A stretch of DNA of 64,000 nt from Desulfurivibrio sp044068515 (GCF_044068515.1 NZ_JBIPKI010000002.1:1-64000), one strand, 5' to 3'. Positions 17,125 through 26,214 are shown, counted from the first letter of the stretch. Made by a program: numbers and translations. The notes: generated by a model not told the origin, from the sequence alone.

Positions 17125-17913
17125 TCATAGCAGCAGCAGGTAATAAAGCAGCGGAGCCACCAGGAGCAGGGAATCGATCCGGTCCAGGACGCCGCCGTGG
17201 CCCGGCAGCATGGCGCCGGAGTCCTTGACCCCGGCGCCGCGCTTGAGCAGCGATTCGGCCAGATCTCCAACCACCCCCGCCAGGGCAAGGATAAAGGCAA
17301 AGAGCAGCGATTGCAACAGGTTGATGGCCGGGAAAAAAAGCCAAACGGCCAGTCCCACCGCCAGCAGGGCGGCTCCGACCCCGCCCAGCAGCCCCTCCAC
17401 GGTTTTGCCGGGGCTCAGGGCCGGGCACAGTTTATGGCGGCCCAACGCGGTGCCGGCGTAAAAGGCTCCGCTGTCGGCGGCCACGGTGATCAGGGTGGCG
17501 ATGATCAGCCAGTCCCGGCCGGCCTCCAGGGTCATCAGCAAGGGCAGATGGGCGGTCAGCAGGCCGAGATAAAAAACCCCGAAGCTGGAGGCCAGCAGAA
17601 AGAACAACGGTCTTGCCAGGACGCCGTAGCGGAAGATGGTCAGCAGGATCAGCCCGACCAGGGCGGCGACCAGGGCGGCGACGAGCAGGGCCGGCTCCCT
17701 GGTTCCGGCGGCCAGCACCGGCAGTAAAGCCAGCAGGATCACCAGGGGGCGGAGGGCGGCCTCGCCGGGACCGGTCAGCAGCATAGCCCCGTATTCCCGC
17801 AGGGCGAGAAGGGCGATCAGGCAGACCACCAGCCAGAAGAGGAGAAATGGGCTGTAAAGCAGCAACAGCAGCCAGGCCGTCCCGAGGATTATGCCGGTCA
17901 ATATCCGTTTCAT
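17125..17913 (-). CDS. cdsA: Phosphatidate cytidylyltransferase
   Basis: This 262-residue inner membrane enzyme makes CDP-diacylglycerol from phosphatidate and CTP. It has about seven membrane spans. The CDP-diglyceride synthase signature appears near the C-terminus (SLLKRGAGVKDSGAMLPGHGGVLDRIDS), together with DSGAFYAGTALGRHKLCPALSPGKT. AGAGG precedes the ATG. Position between uppS and dxr matches the usual order. Confidence 0.94.
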   Translation of the reverse strand: MKRILTGIILGTAWLLLLLYSPFLLFWLVVCLIALLALREYGAMLLTGPGEAALRPLVILLALLPVLAAGTREPALLVAALVAALVGLILLTIFRYGVLARPLFFLLASSFGVFYLGLLTAHLPLLMTLEAGRDWLIIATLITVAADSGAFYAGTALGRHKLCPALSPGKTVEGLLGGVGAALLAVGLAVWLFFPAINLLQSLLFAFILALAGVVGDLAESLLKRGAGVKDSGAMLPGHGGVLDRIDSLLLVAPLLYYLLLL

Positions 17914-17996
17914 GGCCTCTGTTTATGGCTTAACGCCCTGGCTGTAAGCCGCTGGGGGGAAACAACCGTCCGGAAGTTGGGGTCGGCCTTATCCTT

Positions 17997-18734
17997 TCAC
18001 TCTTCACCCGCAACCTGACCACCGGTCCTGCCGAAGCGCCTTTGTCTCTGCTGAAAGTCGGCCAGCGCGGCCAGGAAATGCTCCCGGCCGAAGTCGGGCC
18101 AGAGAACCCTGGTAAAATAAAGCTCGCTGTAGGAGAGCTGCCAGAGCAGGAAGTTGCTTAGGCGGGCTTCGCCCCCGGTGCGAATCAGCAGATCGGGATC
18201 CGGCAGGCCGGCGCTGTCCAGTTCGGCGGTCACCTTTTCTTCGTCGATCTCTTCGGGCCGCAACTCGCCCTTGACCGCCCGGGCGGCCAGTTGGCGGGCG
18301 GCCCGGACCAGTTCGTCGCGGCCGCCGTAGCTCAGGGCCAGGTTGAGGATCAGGCCGTCGTTGCCGGCGGTCTCCCGGATGGTATTTTCCAGAACCTGGC
18401 GGACCTTGACCGGAAGGTGATCCCGGCGGCCGCAGGTGCGGAGACGCACCTGGTTTTCCACCATCTGGTCCAGTTGATTTTCGAGATAGGTTTGCAGCAG
18501 GCCCATCAGGCTTTCCACCTCGGTGCCGGGCCGGCGCCAGTTTTCGGTGGAAAAGGCGTAAAGGGTCAGGACGCCGATCCCCAGTTCGCGGGCGCAGCGC
18601 ACCACTTCCTGGACCGAGCGGACCCCGGCCTTGTGCCCCATGATCCGGGGCTTGCCCTGCTGGCGGGCCCAGCGGCCGTTGCCGTCCATGATGATGGCGA
18701 CATGACGGGGCAGGGTGGCCGGCTCGAGGTTCAT
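17997..18734 (-). CDS. uppS: Undecaprenyl diphosphate synthase
   Basis: This 245-residue cis-prenyltransferase builds the C55 lipid carrier for cell-wall and lipopolysaccharide synthesis. The N-terminal HVAIIMDGNGRWA carries the catalytic Asp, followed by HKAGVRSVQEVV, YAFSTENWRRP and the C-terminal DLLIRTGGEARLSNFLLWQ. Its ATG shares one base with the frr stop codon (TGATG). Length is typical. Confidence 0.95.
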   Translation of the reverse strand: MNLEPATLPRHVAIIMDGNGRWARQQGKPRIMGHKAGVRSVQEVVRCARELGIGVLTLYAFSTENWRRPGTEVESLMGLLQTYLENQLDQMVENQVRLRTCGRRDHLPVKVRQVLENTIRETAGNDGLILNLALSYGGRDELVRAARQLAARAVKGELRPEEIDEEKVTAELDSAGLPDPDLLIRTGGEARLSNFLLWQLSYSELYFTRVLWPDFGREHFLAALADFQQRQRRFGRTGGQVAGEE

Positions 18735-19288
18735 CAGACCGCCATCATCTCTTTTTCTTTCTCGGCCATGATGCTGTCGATTTGCTGGATAAGGCGGTCG
18801 GTTTCCTTCTGGGCCTCATCCTGGAGCCGAAAAAAGTCATCCTCGGGCAACTGCTTGTCGTTTTTGAGCTTCTTGAGGGTATCGAGGGCTTCGCGGCGGG
18901 AGTTGCGGATTGCCACCCGGTATTCTTCGCTGATCTTCTTGACCTGCTTGACCAGTTCCTTGCGGCGTTCCTCGGTGAGCTGGGGGATCACCAGGCGGAT
19001 CACCTTGCCGTCGTTATTGGGATTGAGGCCGATATCGGAAGCGTGGATCGCCTTTTCAATGGCGCTCAACTGCTGGCTGTCCCAGGGCTGTATAACGATC
19101 ATCCGGCTTTCGGGGATGGTCAGGGTGGCCACCTGGTTCAGCGGCATGGCCGAGCCGTAGGCCTCGACCCTGATGCCGTCCAGCAGGTTCAGCGAAGCCC
19201 GGCCGGTGCGAATTCTGGTCAGTTCGCGGCGATAGGCCTCGATGCTCTTTTCCATTTTGTCGGACATTTCCAGAATTACTTCATCCAT
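18734..19288 (-). CDS. frr: Ribosome recycling factor
   Basis: This is 184 residues from the ATG at 19288, which has AAAGGTG eight bases upstream; a GTG three codons earlier overlaps that site. With EF-G it splits post-termination ribosomes. The conserved blocks MEKSIEAYRRELTRIRTGRA, VEAYGSAMPLNQVATL, and the KQVKKISEEYRVAIRNSRREA helix are present. Length is 185 in E. coli. It lies between pyrH and uppS as expected. Confidence 0.95.
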   Translation of the reverse strand: MDEVILEMSDKMEKSIEAYRRELTRIRTGRASLNLLDGIRVEAYGSAMPLNQVATLTIPESRMIVIQPWDSQQLSAIEKAIHASDIGLNPNNDGKVIRLVIPQLTEERRKELVKQVKKISEEYRVAIRNSRREALDTLKKLKNDKQLPEDDFFRLQDEAQKETDRLIQQIDSIMAEKEKEMMAV

Positions 19289-19401
19289 GGCTAGCACCTT
19301 TCAGAGATTCAAGATTCAAGGTACAGGCTGCAAGGGGCAAGGGAGACAAAAGGTCGTTGCCCCTCTCCCTGGGCTCCGGCCCATGCGCCCTGCGCCTGTT
19401 T

Positions 19402-20139
19402 TTATTCGCCGATCAGGGTGCCGATCCGTTCGCCGCGGACCGCTTTAAGCATGTTGCCGGGGACCATCATGTCGAAAACCATGATCGGGGTGGCGTTGTC
19501 CATGGCCAGCGAAATCGCCGCCGAATCCATGACCTTGAGTTGCCGGCCCAGGACCTCGGCGAAACTGAGGCTGGCAAAGCGAACCGCATCGGGATGGCGC
19601 AGGGGATCTTTATCGTATACCCCGTCCACCCGGGTGGCCTTGCAGACCAGGTCGGCCCTGATCTCCAGGGCCCGGAGCATGGCGGCGGTATCGGTGGTGA
19701 AATAGGGATTGCCGGTTCCGGCGGCGAAAATCACCACCCGGCCCTTGTCCAGGTGGTGATGAGCCTTCTGGCGGGAATAGGTTTCACAGACCGTGGGCAT
19801 GGCGATGGCCGAAAGAACCCGGGCCGCCACCCCGTGCCGCTCCAGGGCGTCATGGAGGGCCAGGGCATTGATCACCGTGGCCAGCATCCCCATGTTGTCG
19901 GCGGTGGCCCGGTCCATGCCGGCCACCGAACCGGCCATGCCCCGGAAGATATTGCCGGCCCCGATCACCAGGCCCGCCTGCACGCCCAACTGGTTGATGG
20001 CGCGAATTTCCGTGGCCAGGTAATCAAGAATCGCCGGGCTGATGCCGTGGGGCTGTTCGCCCATCAGGGCCTCGCCGCTGAGTTTCAACAGAACTCGCCG
20101 GCAGCGCCTGCCGCCGCTGTTTGCGGTTGCGTCACTCAT
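19402..20139 (-). CDS. pyrH: UMP kinase
   Basis: This 245-residue amino acid kinase-fold enzyme phosphorylates UMP to UDP. It has LLKLSGEALMG near the N-terminus, VIGAGNIFRG, the UMP-binding MDRATADNMGMLATVINALAL, and the AAGTGNPYFTTDTAA block. It follows tsf by nine bases. A 113-base gap with a GC-rich hairpin separates it from frr. Confidence 0.95.
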   Translation of the reverse strand: MSDATANSGGRRCRRVLLKLSGEALMGEQPHGISPAILDYLATEIRAINQLGVQAGLVIGAGNIFRGMAGSVAGMDRATADNMGMLATVINALALHDALERHGVAARVLSAIAMPTVCETYSRQKAHHHLDKGRVVIFAAGTGNPYFTTDTAAMLRALEIRADLVCKATRVDGVYDKDPLRHPDAVRFASLSFAEVLGRQLKVMDSAAISLAMDNATPIMVFDMMVPGNMLKAVRGERIGTLIGE

Positions 20140-20148
20140 CAGGACAAC

Positions 20149-20742
20149 CTAAGCCCCGATTTGAAAACGGGCGAAACGTTTGATCGAAATATTTTCGCCA
20201 AGCTTGGCGATCAGCTCGTTGAGCAGATCCTGAATCGAGAGATCGGGGTTTTTGACGTACTTCTGTTCCATCAGGCAGACCTCGCCGTAGAACTTGTCCA
20301 TTTTGCCGCCGATCATTTTTTCGACAATGTTTTCCGGCTTGCCGGAGTCCAGGGCCTGCTGGCGGTAAATGTTGCGCTCGCGCTCCAGGACGTCCTCCGG
20401 CACCTCTTCCCGCCGGATGGCGACGGGGCTGGAGGCGGCGATATGCATGGCAACATTCTTGGCGAACTCCTGGAAGTCGCTGTTTTTGGCCACGAAGTCG
20501 GTTTCGCAGCCTACTTCCACCATTACCCCGAGCTTGGCGCCGGCGTGGATGTAGGTTTCGACCACCCCTTCACTGGTGGCCCGGTCGGCCCGTTTGCGGG
20601 CCACGGCCAGGCCCTTCTGGCGGAGCAGATCGATGGCTTTTTCCATGTCGCCGGCGGTTTCGCTCAGGGCCTTTTTGCAATCCATCATCCCCGCGTTGGT
20701 TTTATCGCGGAGTTCCTTGACCATCTGGGAAGTTATCTGCAC
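20149..20742 (-). CDS. tsf: Translation elongation factor Ts
   Basis: This is 197 residues from the GTG at 20742, which places GAAAGGTG at a good distance; a GTG three codons upstream overlaps that site. EF-Ts is the nucleotide exchange factor for EF-Tu. The N-terminal MVKELRDKTNAGMMDCKKAL is diagnostic, and TDFVAKN follows. This is the short form of the protein (E. coli has 283), which lacks the second half of the core and is common outside the enterics. Confidence 0.94.
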   Translation of the reverse strand: MQITSQMVKELRDKTNAGMMDCKKALSETAGDMEKAIDLLRQKGLAVARKRADRATSEGVVETYIHAGAKLGVMVEVGCETDFVAKNSDFQEFAKNVAMHIAASSPVAIRREEVPEDVLERERNIYRQQALDSGKPENIVEKMIGGKMDKFYGEVCLMEQKYVKNPDLSIQDLLNELIAKLGENISIKRFARFQIGA

Positions 20743-20870
20743 TGGTGTCACCTTTCTCGAATTAATAAATCATGGGCTTATTGATTCAATAATACACGGA
20801 GACCATTAAGAAATGGCGAAATTATGCGGTGCTTGGGGTTGGCGGTACTTGCCACGGAGGACCCGGAGGG

Positions 20871-20912
20871 CCCGGAGAGGCGATGCAGAAGTTCAGCTCC
20901 GGACTCTCCGGG
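20871..20912. repeat. CGGAGG-type repeat hairpin between rpsB and tsf
   Basis: CCCGGAGAG at 20871-20879 pairs perfectly with CTCTCCGGG at 20904-20912 across a 24-base loop. To its left, three nine-base units beginning CGGAGG, CGGAGG and CGGAGA run from 20855. This resembles dispersed intergenic repeats built from CACGGAGG units in other environmental genomes. There is no T run on the minus strand, so it is more likely a repeat or an mRNA stem than a terminator. Confidence 0.5.
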
Positions 20913-20974
20913 GTTTCTCCGGTTTAAAACAGCCGGGCGCGATTCTCCGCGGGGTCAGCCCGCGAGGATCGCAA

Positions 20975-21745
20975 TCATTCGGCCGGGGCCGCCTCTTGCT
21001 CTTTGGCGGCGGCGGCCGCTTCGGCTTCCTGCTTGTCGCTGGCGGCCCGCTGGGCCATGGCGTGGCTTTCCTTGCCGGCCAGGATGGCATCGGCGATCCT
21101 GCCGCTGACCAGGCGAATGGACTTGATGGCATCGTCGTTGCCGGGAACCAGGTAGTCGATGCCCTCGGGATCGCAGTTGGTGTCGGCGATGGCCACCACC
21201 GGAATGCCCAGGCGGTTGGCTTCGGTCACGGCGATGCTTTCCCGCTTGGGATCGATGACAAAAACCGCGGCCGGCAGGGACTTCATTTCCTTGATTCCGC
21301 CGATATTGCGCTCCAGCTTGAGGGTTTCCTTCTGGATCATCAGGATTTCTTTTTTCTTGTAACGGTTGATGGTCCCGTCATCCTGCATGGTGGTGTAGTT
21401 CTTGAGGCGGTCGACGCTCTTGCGGATGGTCTGGTGGTTGGTCAGCATTCCGCCCAGCCAGCGGTGGTCGACATAGTACATCCCGCAGCGGGCCGCCTCT
21501 TCCCGGACGATCTCCTGGGCCTGGCGCTTGGTGCCGACAAAGAGGACGTTGCCCCCCTTGGCCGCGATGTCGCGGACGAAGTCGCAGGCCTGGTTGAACA
21601 GGGGCAGGGTCTTGTCGAGATTGATGATGTAGATCCCGTTGCGGGCCCCGAAGATGTACGGTTTCATCTTGGGGTTCCAGCGGCGGGTCTGGTGGCCGAA
21701 ATGGAGGCCGGCTTCGAGCATTTCCTTCATCTTTACATGGGACAT
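20975..21745 (-). CDS. rpsB: 30S ribosomal protein S2
   Basis: This is 256 residues from the ATG at 21745, which has AAGGAGA seven bases upstream; an upstream in-frame ATG has no site. The S2 signatures are MLEAGLHFGHQTRRWNPKM, KPYIFGARNGIYIINLDKT, and NRLGIPVVAIADTNCDPEG. The C-terminal tail is alanine- and glutamate-rich. It heads the translation and lipid block running leftward, with about 230 bases before tsf. Confidence 0.97.
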   Translation of the reverse strand: MSHVKMKEMLEAGLHFGHQTRRWNPKMKPYIFGARNGIYIINLDKTLPLFNQACDFVRDIAAKGGNVLFVGTKRQAQEIVREEAARCGMYYVDHRWLGGMLTNHQTIRKSVDRLKNYTTMQDDGTINRYKKKEILMIQKETLKLERNIGGIKEMKSLPAAVFVIDPKRESIAVTEANRLGIPVVAIADTNCDPEGIDYLVPGNDDAIKSIRLVSGRIADAILAGKESHAMAQRAASDKQEAEAAAAAKEQEAAPAE

Positions 21746-21901
21746 CGTTTTCTCCTTACTGCTGATTTTGGTTGATCCTCCATCCCGCATTCCCTACCCG
21801 TTCTGTTTTGTTGTCACGGGCACCAGAGGGAAATCCGGCCCGGCGGCGCCTGGCGGCGCGCCGGGGTCGGCAGGGGATGTGCGTAGTTGTAAAACCCGCC
21901 A

Positions 21902-21930
21902 ACTCTACAGTATGGTGGGCCCCTTTGCAA
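21902..21930 (-). promoter_or_regulatory. Candidate sigma-70 promoter for rpsB
   Basis: On the minus strand TTGCAA (21925-21930) and TAGAGT (21902-21907) are spaced by 17 bases. Each matches four of six consensus bases. It would give an rpsB leader of roughly 150 bases. Confidence 0.35.
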
Positions 21931-21982
21931 GCAGGAATATAAGATCGACGCCGGGTTAGGGCCGCGCTGAGCCGGAGGCCAC

Positions 21983-22020
21983 GGCCGCCGGCCAGGTTCA
22001 TGGCCGGCGGCCCGCCGGCC
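21983..22020. repeat. Perfect GC inverted repeat downstream of pepF
   Basis: GGCCGCCGGCC (21983-21993) pairs with GGCCGGCGGCC (22002-22012) around an eight-base loop. The right arm can also pair with CGCCGGCC at 22013-22020. It lies 40-75 bases past the pepF stop on the minus strand. There is no T tract, so termination would need Rho. Confidence 0.5.
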
Positions 22021-22058
22021 TGCGGCGGTGGTCCGGCCTGAGCTTATTGCGGCTCTTG

Positions 22059-23831
22059 CTATTCCACCGATTGCAGCATTTCGTCGATTACCGCCAGCCC
22101 CCCGGCCCAGAAGACGGGATCGTCGAGATCGACCCCGAAGGGCGCGACCAGTTCATAGGGGGTGGCGGAGCCGCCGGCCCGGAGCAGGTCGAGATACCTG
22201 GGGACAAACGCCGCCGGATCCTCACGGTAGAGCTTGTAAAGGGCCAGAACCAGCAGTTCGCCGAAGGCGTATGAATAGACGTAACCAGGGGTACTCAGGA
22301 AATGGGGGATGTAAGACCACCAGGTGTCGTAGTCGGCACTCAAGTTTACGCTGTCGGCGAACATTTCCTCCTGGGTGGCCCGCCAGTGGACGGAAATCTC
22401 TTCGCTGCTCAACTCGCCCTGCTCGCGGCGGGCGTTGTGGACCCGGTCCTCGAACCGGTTCATCGCCACCTGGCGGAAAACAGTGGCGAAAATCGATTCC
22501 AGCTTCTGGCAGGTGAAGGCCCGGCGGGTTGCGGGCTCGTCGAGCAGGGCCAACTGGCGGTTGAAGAGCAGCAACTCGGCGAACACCGAGGCGGTCTCGG
22601 CCAGGACCAGGGTGGTGGAGCTGTTGTAATAGCCCCGGGCGGCGGCGAGATGCTGGTGGACGCCATGGCCCAGTTCGTGGGCTACCGTTGAGACATCCCG
22701 CAGGTTGCCGGTGTAGTTCACCATGATATAGGGATGGACTTGAGGCACCGCCGGATGGGCAAAGGCGCCGCCCCGTTTGCCATCCAGCAGGGGAGCGTGG
22801 ATCCAGCCCCGCTCGAAGAAGAGGGCGGCGCTTTGGGCCATTTCCGGGCTGAAATCGGCAAAGGCCTGCAGGACCAGCTCCCGGCCCTGGTCCCAGCCGA
22901 CGGTGGTGGTGGGCAGATGGGGCAGGGGCGCGTAGCGATCGTAGTCGGTCAGTTCCTCGAGGCCCAGCAGGCGGCGCTTGAGCCGGTAGTAGCGCTGGGG
23001 AATATCATAACGGCCGGTAACCGCCTTGACCAGGGTTGCCACCGTGCCGTCATTAAGCTCGTTGTGCAGGTTCATCGCACTCAGCCAATGGGGATAACGG
23101 CGCAGGCGGTCGTCGATCATCTTGTCGGCCAGCAGGGTGTTGAAGGTATGGGTCAGCACATGGAGCTGGCTGCCCAGGCCCGCGGTGAGCTCGGCGGCGG
23201 CCCGGCGCCGCTGCTCGCGATCCGGCAGGTAGAGATCGCTCAGCACCTCCTCCTCGCTGCGGCCGCTCTCGCCGAAACGCAGGTGGCCCATGATCTTGTC
23301 GAAGAGGGTGGTCCAGCTGCCCCGACCGGCGGGGGCCCGTTCAATCAGCAGGGTTTCCTCGGCCTCGCTGAGCAGGTGGGGGGCATAGCGGCGCAAACCG
23401 GCCAGGTGGTGGCGATAGGGAGCCAGTTCCGCCGCGGCCAGCAGGGCATCGGCCCGGCCGGTCTCGAGCCGGCTCCATTCCAGTTCGAAAAAAACCGTTT
23501 CCTTGCCGATCCGGCTGCCCGCCTCGCGGATTTTCTGCAGCAGGCCCCCGGCGGCGGCATCCTTGGTCCGGGTGGCGAAATTGAGATAGGCGAAGGTGGC
23601 GACCTTGCCCAGCCGGGCCTCCAGATTTTCCAGGCGTCGGACCAGATCCAGCAATTGGCCGGGGTTGAGGTCGGCCATTCGGCCGGCAAACTCACCGCGC
23701 ACGGCTTTGGCTTCCTGCTCGCAGGACGCCAGGTCGGCGGCCAGGGCCGGATCATGTTCGTCCTGATAAAGATCCTCCAGGCGCCAGATAATGTTGGCGG
23801 TGCCCAGTTCGGCGTTCAATTTTTCACTCAT
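22059..23831 (-). CDS. pepF: Oligoendopeptidase F (M3 family)
   Basis: This 590-residue metallopeptidase has the zinc motif HELGH (in VAHELGHGVHQHLA, about residue 384) and a downstream glutamate in LAETASVFAELLLF, as in the M3 thimet/PepF family. PepF enzymes cut peptides of about 7-17 residues in the cytoplasm. There is no signal peptide. AGGAG stands 10 bases before the ATG. Length is typical (about 600). Confidence 0.93.
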   Translation of the reverse strand: MSEKLNAELGTANIIWRLEDLYQDEHDPALAADLASCEQEAKAVRGEFAGRMADLNPGQLLDLVRRLENLEARLGKVATFAYLNFATRTKDAAAGGLLQKIREAGSRIGKETVFFELEWSRLETGRADALLAAAELAPYRHHLAGLRRYAPHLLSEAEETLLIERAPAGRGSWTTLFDKIMGHLRFGESGRSEEEVLSDLYLPDREQRRRAAAELTAGLGSQLHVLTHTFNTLLADKMIDDRLRRYPHWLSAMNLHNELNDGTVATLVKAVTGRYDIPQRYYRLKRRLLGLEELTDYDRYAPLPHLPTTTVGWDQGRELVLQAFADFSPEMAQSAALFFERGWIHAPLLDGKRGGAFAHPAVPQVHPYIMVNYTGNLRDVSTVAHELGHGVHQHLAAARGYYNSSTTLVLAETASVFAELLLFNRQLALLDEPATRRAFTCQKLESIFATVFRQVAMNRFEDRVHNARREQGELSSEEISVHWRATQEEMFADSVNLSADYDTWWSYIPHFLSTPGYVYSYAFGELLVLALYKLYREDPAAFVPRYLDLLRAGGSATPYELVAPFGVDLDDPVFWAGGLAVIDEMLQSVE

Positions 23832-24100
23832 CGGAATTACTCCTGCGGCAGCAGACGGGCCGGCTTGGCGCCCGCCGGATTATTTCCTGGGTTACGGGGG
23901 GATGCCGAAAATGGATAGGTGAATATCGTCAAGCGGTCAAGTAAAAAAGTAATGCTTAACCAGATCGCCGGTCCTGGCGGGTCAAGGGAGCGGCCAAGCC
24001 CCGTTCCGGGTCGGACGACCCCCAGGCAAAACGGGTCGCCGCAGGACAGTTCCGGGTCCGGCCGAGCCGTCGGCCGGTGGGGGGACGGCCGGCGGTCCCT

Positions 24101-24119
24101 GCGCAAAATGTCATTGCGC
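24101..24119. promoter_or_regulatory. Inverted repeat GCGCAA-N7-TTGCGC
   Basis: A perfect six-base dyad with a seven-base AT-rich centre lies about 210 bases before parE. The geometry suits a dimeric regulator, but none is identified. Confidence 0.35.
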
Positions 24120-24269
24120 GGATGGGAAAGGCGCGATATACAAGGCATTCGATTTTTTCGGCGCCGCCCAAAAGCTTTGCCCCGGGGCGCGCCGGCAGCT
24201 CGTTGTTCGGGCGCTGTTATTACCCTGAAGGCAGTTGTTGGTCATTTTGGGGCGAATTCGTTTCTTGGG

Positions 24270-24298
24270 GTCGGCGACCGCTTGCGGGCGTCGCCGAC
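24270..24298 (+). promoter_or_regulatory. Nine-pair hairpin in the parE leader
   Basis: GTCGGCGAC pairs with GTCGCCGAC around an 11-base loop, ending 33 bases before the parE ATG. The following GTCGTTTGTC is only weakly T-rich. It may be an mRNA control structure. Confidence 0.45.
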
Positions 24299-24331
24299 GT
24301 CGTTTGTCAAACCTGTCCCGCATTGCGTGCC

Positions 24332-26158
24332 ATGACCTCCTCCCCGGTTGTTTACGATGAAAGCAAGATCAAAACCCTGAGTTCGCTGGAACATATCAGG
24401 ATGCGGCCGGGGATGTATATCGGCCGCCTGGGCAACGGCAGTCATCCCGATGACGGGGTCTATATCCTGCTCAAGGAAGTCATCGACAACGGGGTGGACG
24501 AGTATATCATGGGGGCCGGCAAGGCCATCGATATCGACATCAGCGCGGACGGAACCGTGACGGTGCGCGATTACGGCCGGGGGATTCCCCTGGGCAAGTT
24601 GGTGGAATGCGTCTCGGTTATCAACACCGGGGCCAAGTACAACACCGATGCCTTCCAGTTCTCGGTGGGCCTCAACGGGGTCGGGACCAAGGCGGTCAAC
24701 GCCCTGTCCCGCCGTTTCCGGGTGACCTCCTACCGTGACGGTGAATTTGCCCGGGCGGAATTCACCGGCGGGATTCTGCAGCGGGAAGAAAAGGGCGCTG
24801 CCAGAGAAAAAAACGGCACTCTGGTGGAGTTCCAGCCCGACCCGGAAATGTTTCCCGAATACAGTTTCAGCCGGGATTTCGTCCGCAAACGGCTCAAGCG
24901 CTACGCCTACCTCAATGCCGGGCTCAAACTCCACCTCGAAGGTGAGACTTTTTACTCGGAAAACGGTCTGCTGGACCTGCTGGAGGCCGAAACCAGCGGC
25001 ACCCAGCTTTATGAGCCCATCCATCACCGCGACAAGAGCATCGAATTCGCCTTCGTTCATACCGACAACTACGGCGAGAGTTATTTCTCTTTTGTCAACG
25101 GCACCTACACCAATGAGGGGGGTACCCATCTTTCCGCCTTCCGGGAAGGTTTGCTCAAGGGCATAAACGAATTTGCCAACAAGAAGTTCGACGGCGAGGA
25201 TGTCCGCGAAGGAGTAGTGGGGGCGGTGGCGGTCAAGATCCGCGAGCCGATCTTCGAGTCCCAGACCAAGAACAAGCTGGGCAACACCGATATCCGGGGG
25301 GAAATCGTCGGCGCCGTGCGGGAGGCGGTCAGCGCCTACTTATACAAGCACACCGATGTCGCCGAGCTGATCATCGATAAGATCCAGCAGAGCGCCCGGG
25401 TCCGCAAGGAGTTGCAGCATGTCCGCAAGGAGGCCAAGGCCAAGGCCAAGAAGGTGGCCCTGAAAATTCCCCAACTCAAGGACTGCAAGTATCATCCCGC
25501 TCCCGGCAAGCCTTCGCCGGAGGGCCGGGGCAACATGATTTTTCTCACCGAGGGCCAGTCCGCCTCCGGCTCCATCGTCAGCGCCCGCGACCCCATGACC
25601 CAGGCGGTTTTTTCCCTCAAGGGCAAGCCCTACAATGTCTATGGCCAGCCCCTGGCCCTGCTCTACAAGAATGATGAGATGTACAGCATCATGCGGGCCC
25701 TGGACATCGAGGAGTCCATCGGCCGGCTGCGCTTCGACAAGATCATCATCGCCACCGACGCCGATGTGGACGGCCTGCATATCCGCAACCTGGTCCTGAC
25801 CTTTTTCCTCCACTATTTCGAATCCCTGGTCAAGCGGGGACATATCTACATTCTGGAAACCCCGATTTTCCGGGTGCGCAACAAGGAGGAAACCATCTAC
25901 TGCTACAGCGCCCGGGAACGGGCCGAGGCGGAAAAGAAACTGGCCGGCCGGGGCAAGGTGCGCCGCCCGGTGGAGATCACCCGCTTCAAGGGCCTGGGCG
26001 AGATATCGCCGCGGGAGTTCAAACAATTCATCGGCCCGGACATGCGGCTCAAGCAGGTGGATATCGACACCTTGAGCGAGGTTCCCAAGGTCCTGGAATT
26101 CTACATGGGTAAAAACACCCCGGCCCGCCGGGACTATATCATGTCGCATCTGGTATAA
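24332..26158 (+). CDS. parE: Type IIA topoisomerase subunit B (ParE/GyrB-like)
   Basis: This 608-residue ATPase subunit starts at the ATG at 24332, just before the conserved LSSLEHIRMRPGMYIGRLG. The GHKL ATP site shows EVIDNGVDE, DYGRGIPLG and VGLNGVGTKAVNALS. The Toprim region has LTEGQSASGS and ATDADVDGLHIRNLVLTFF, and the C-terminus has RFKGLGEISPREF. It is short, lacking the extra GyrB insert, so topoisomerase IV rather than gyrase is likely. No clear ribosome binding site is seen. It pairs with the subunit A gene 56 bases downstream. Confidence 0.88.
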   Translation: MTSSPVVYDESKIKTLSSLEHIRMRPGMYIGRLGNGSHPDDGVYILLKEVIDNGVDEYIMGAGKAIDIDISADGTVTVRDYGRGIPLGKLVECVSVINTGAKYNTDAFQFSVGLNGVGTKAVNALSRRFRVTSYRDGEFARAEFTGGILQREEKGAAREKNGTLVEFQPDPEMFPEYSFSRDFVRKRLKRYAYLNAGLKLHLEGETFYSENGLLDLLEAETSGTQLYEPIHHRDKSIEFAFVHTDNYGESYFSFVNGTYTNEGGTHLSAFREGLLKGINEFANKKFDGEDVREGVVGAVAVKIREPIFESQTKNKLGNTDIRGEIVGAVREAVSAYLYKHTDVAELIIDKIQQSARVRKELQHVRKEAKAKAKKVALKIPQLKDCKYHPAPGKPSPEGRGNMIFLTEGQSASGSIVSARDPMTQAVFSLKGKPYNVYGQPLALLYKNDEMYSIMRALDIEESIGRLRFDKIIIATDADVDGLHIRNLVLTFFLHYFESLVKRGHIYILETPIFRVRNKEETIYCYSARERAEAEKKLAGRGKVRRPVEITRFKGLGEISPREFKQFIGPDMRLKQVDIDTLSEVPKVLEFYMGKNTPARRDYIMSHLV

Positions 26159-26214
26159 CGGCCGGAACAGGTTACAAGACCAGAGGCCGGTGCGCCTTTT
26201 TAACGGAAACAAAG

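Larger units (their letters stand above)
21746..22058. other. rpsB upstream region and pepF 3' region
   Basis: This 313-base gap lies between two minus-strand genes. It holds a candidate rpsB promoter (21902-21930), a leader of about 150 bases that could host S2 autoregulation, and a GC-rich inverted repeat past pepF (21983-22020). No gene is evident. Confidence 0.6.
23832..24331. other. Divergent intergenic region between pepF and parE
   Basis: This 500-base gap holds the promoters of pepF (minus) and the topoisomerase pair (plus), although I cannot place either confidently. Two symmetric sites are listed separately: GCGCAA-N7-TTGCGC at 24101-24119 and a nine-pair hairpin at 24270-24298. 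An open frame reads through most of it into parE, but codon pattern and lack of homology to ParE argue that it is not coding. Confidence 0.6.

Noticed and set aside
24077..24331. In-frame 85-codon extension of parE
   Set aside because: The extension has no similarity to ParE N-termini, which begin close to LSSLEHIRMRPGMYIG, and it crosses two strong inverted repeats.
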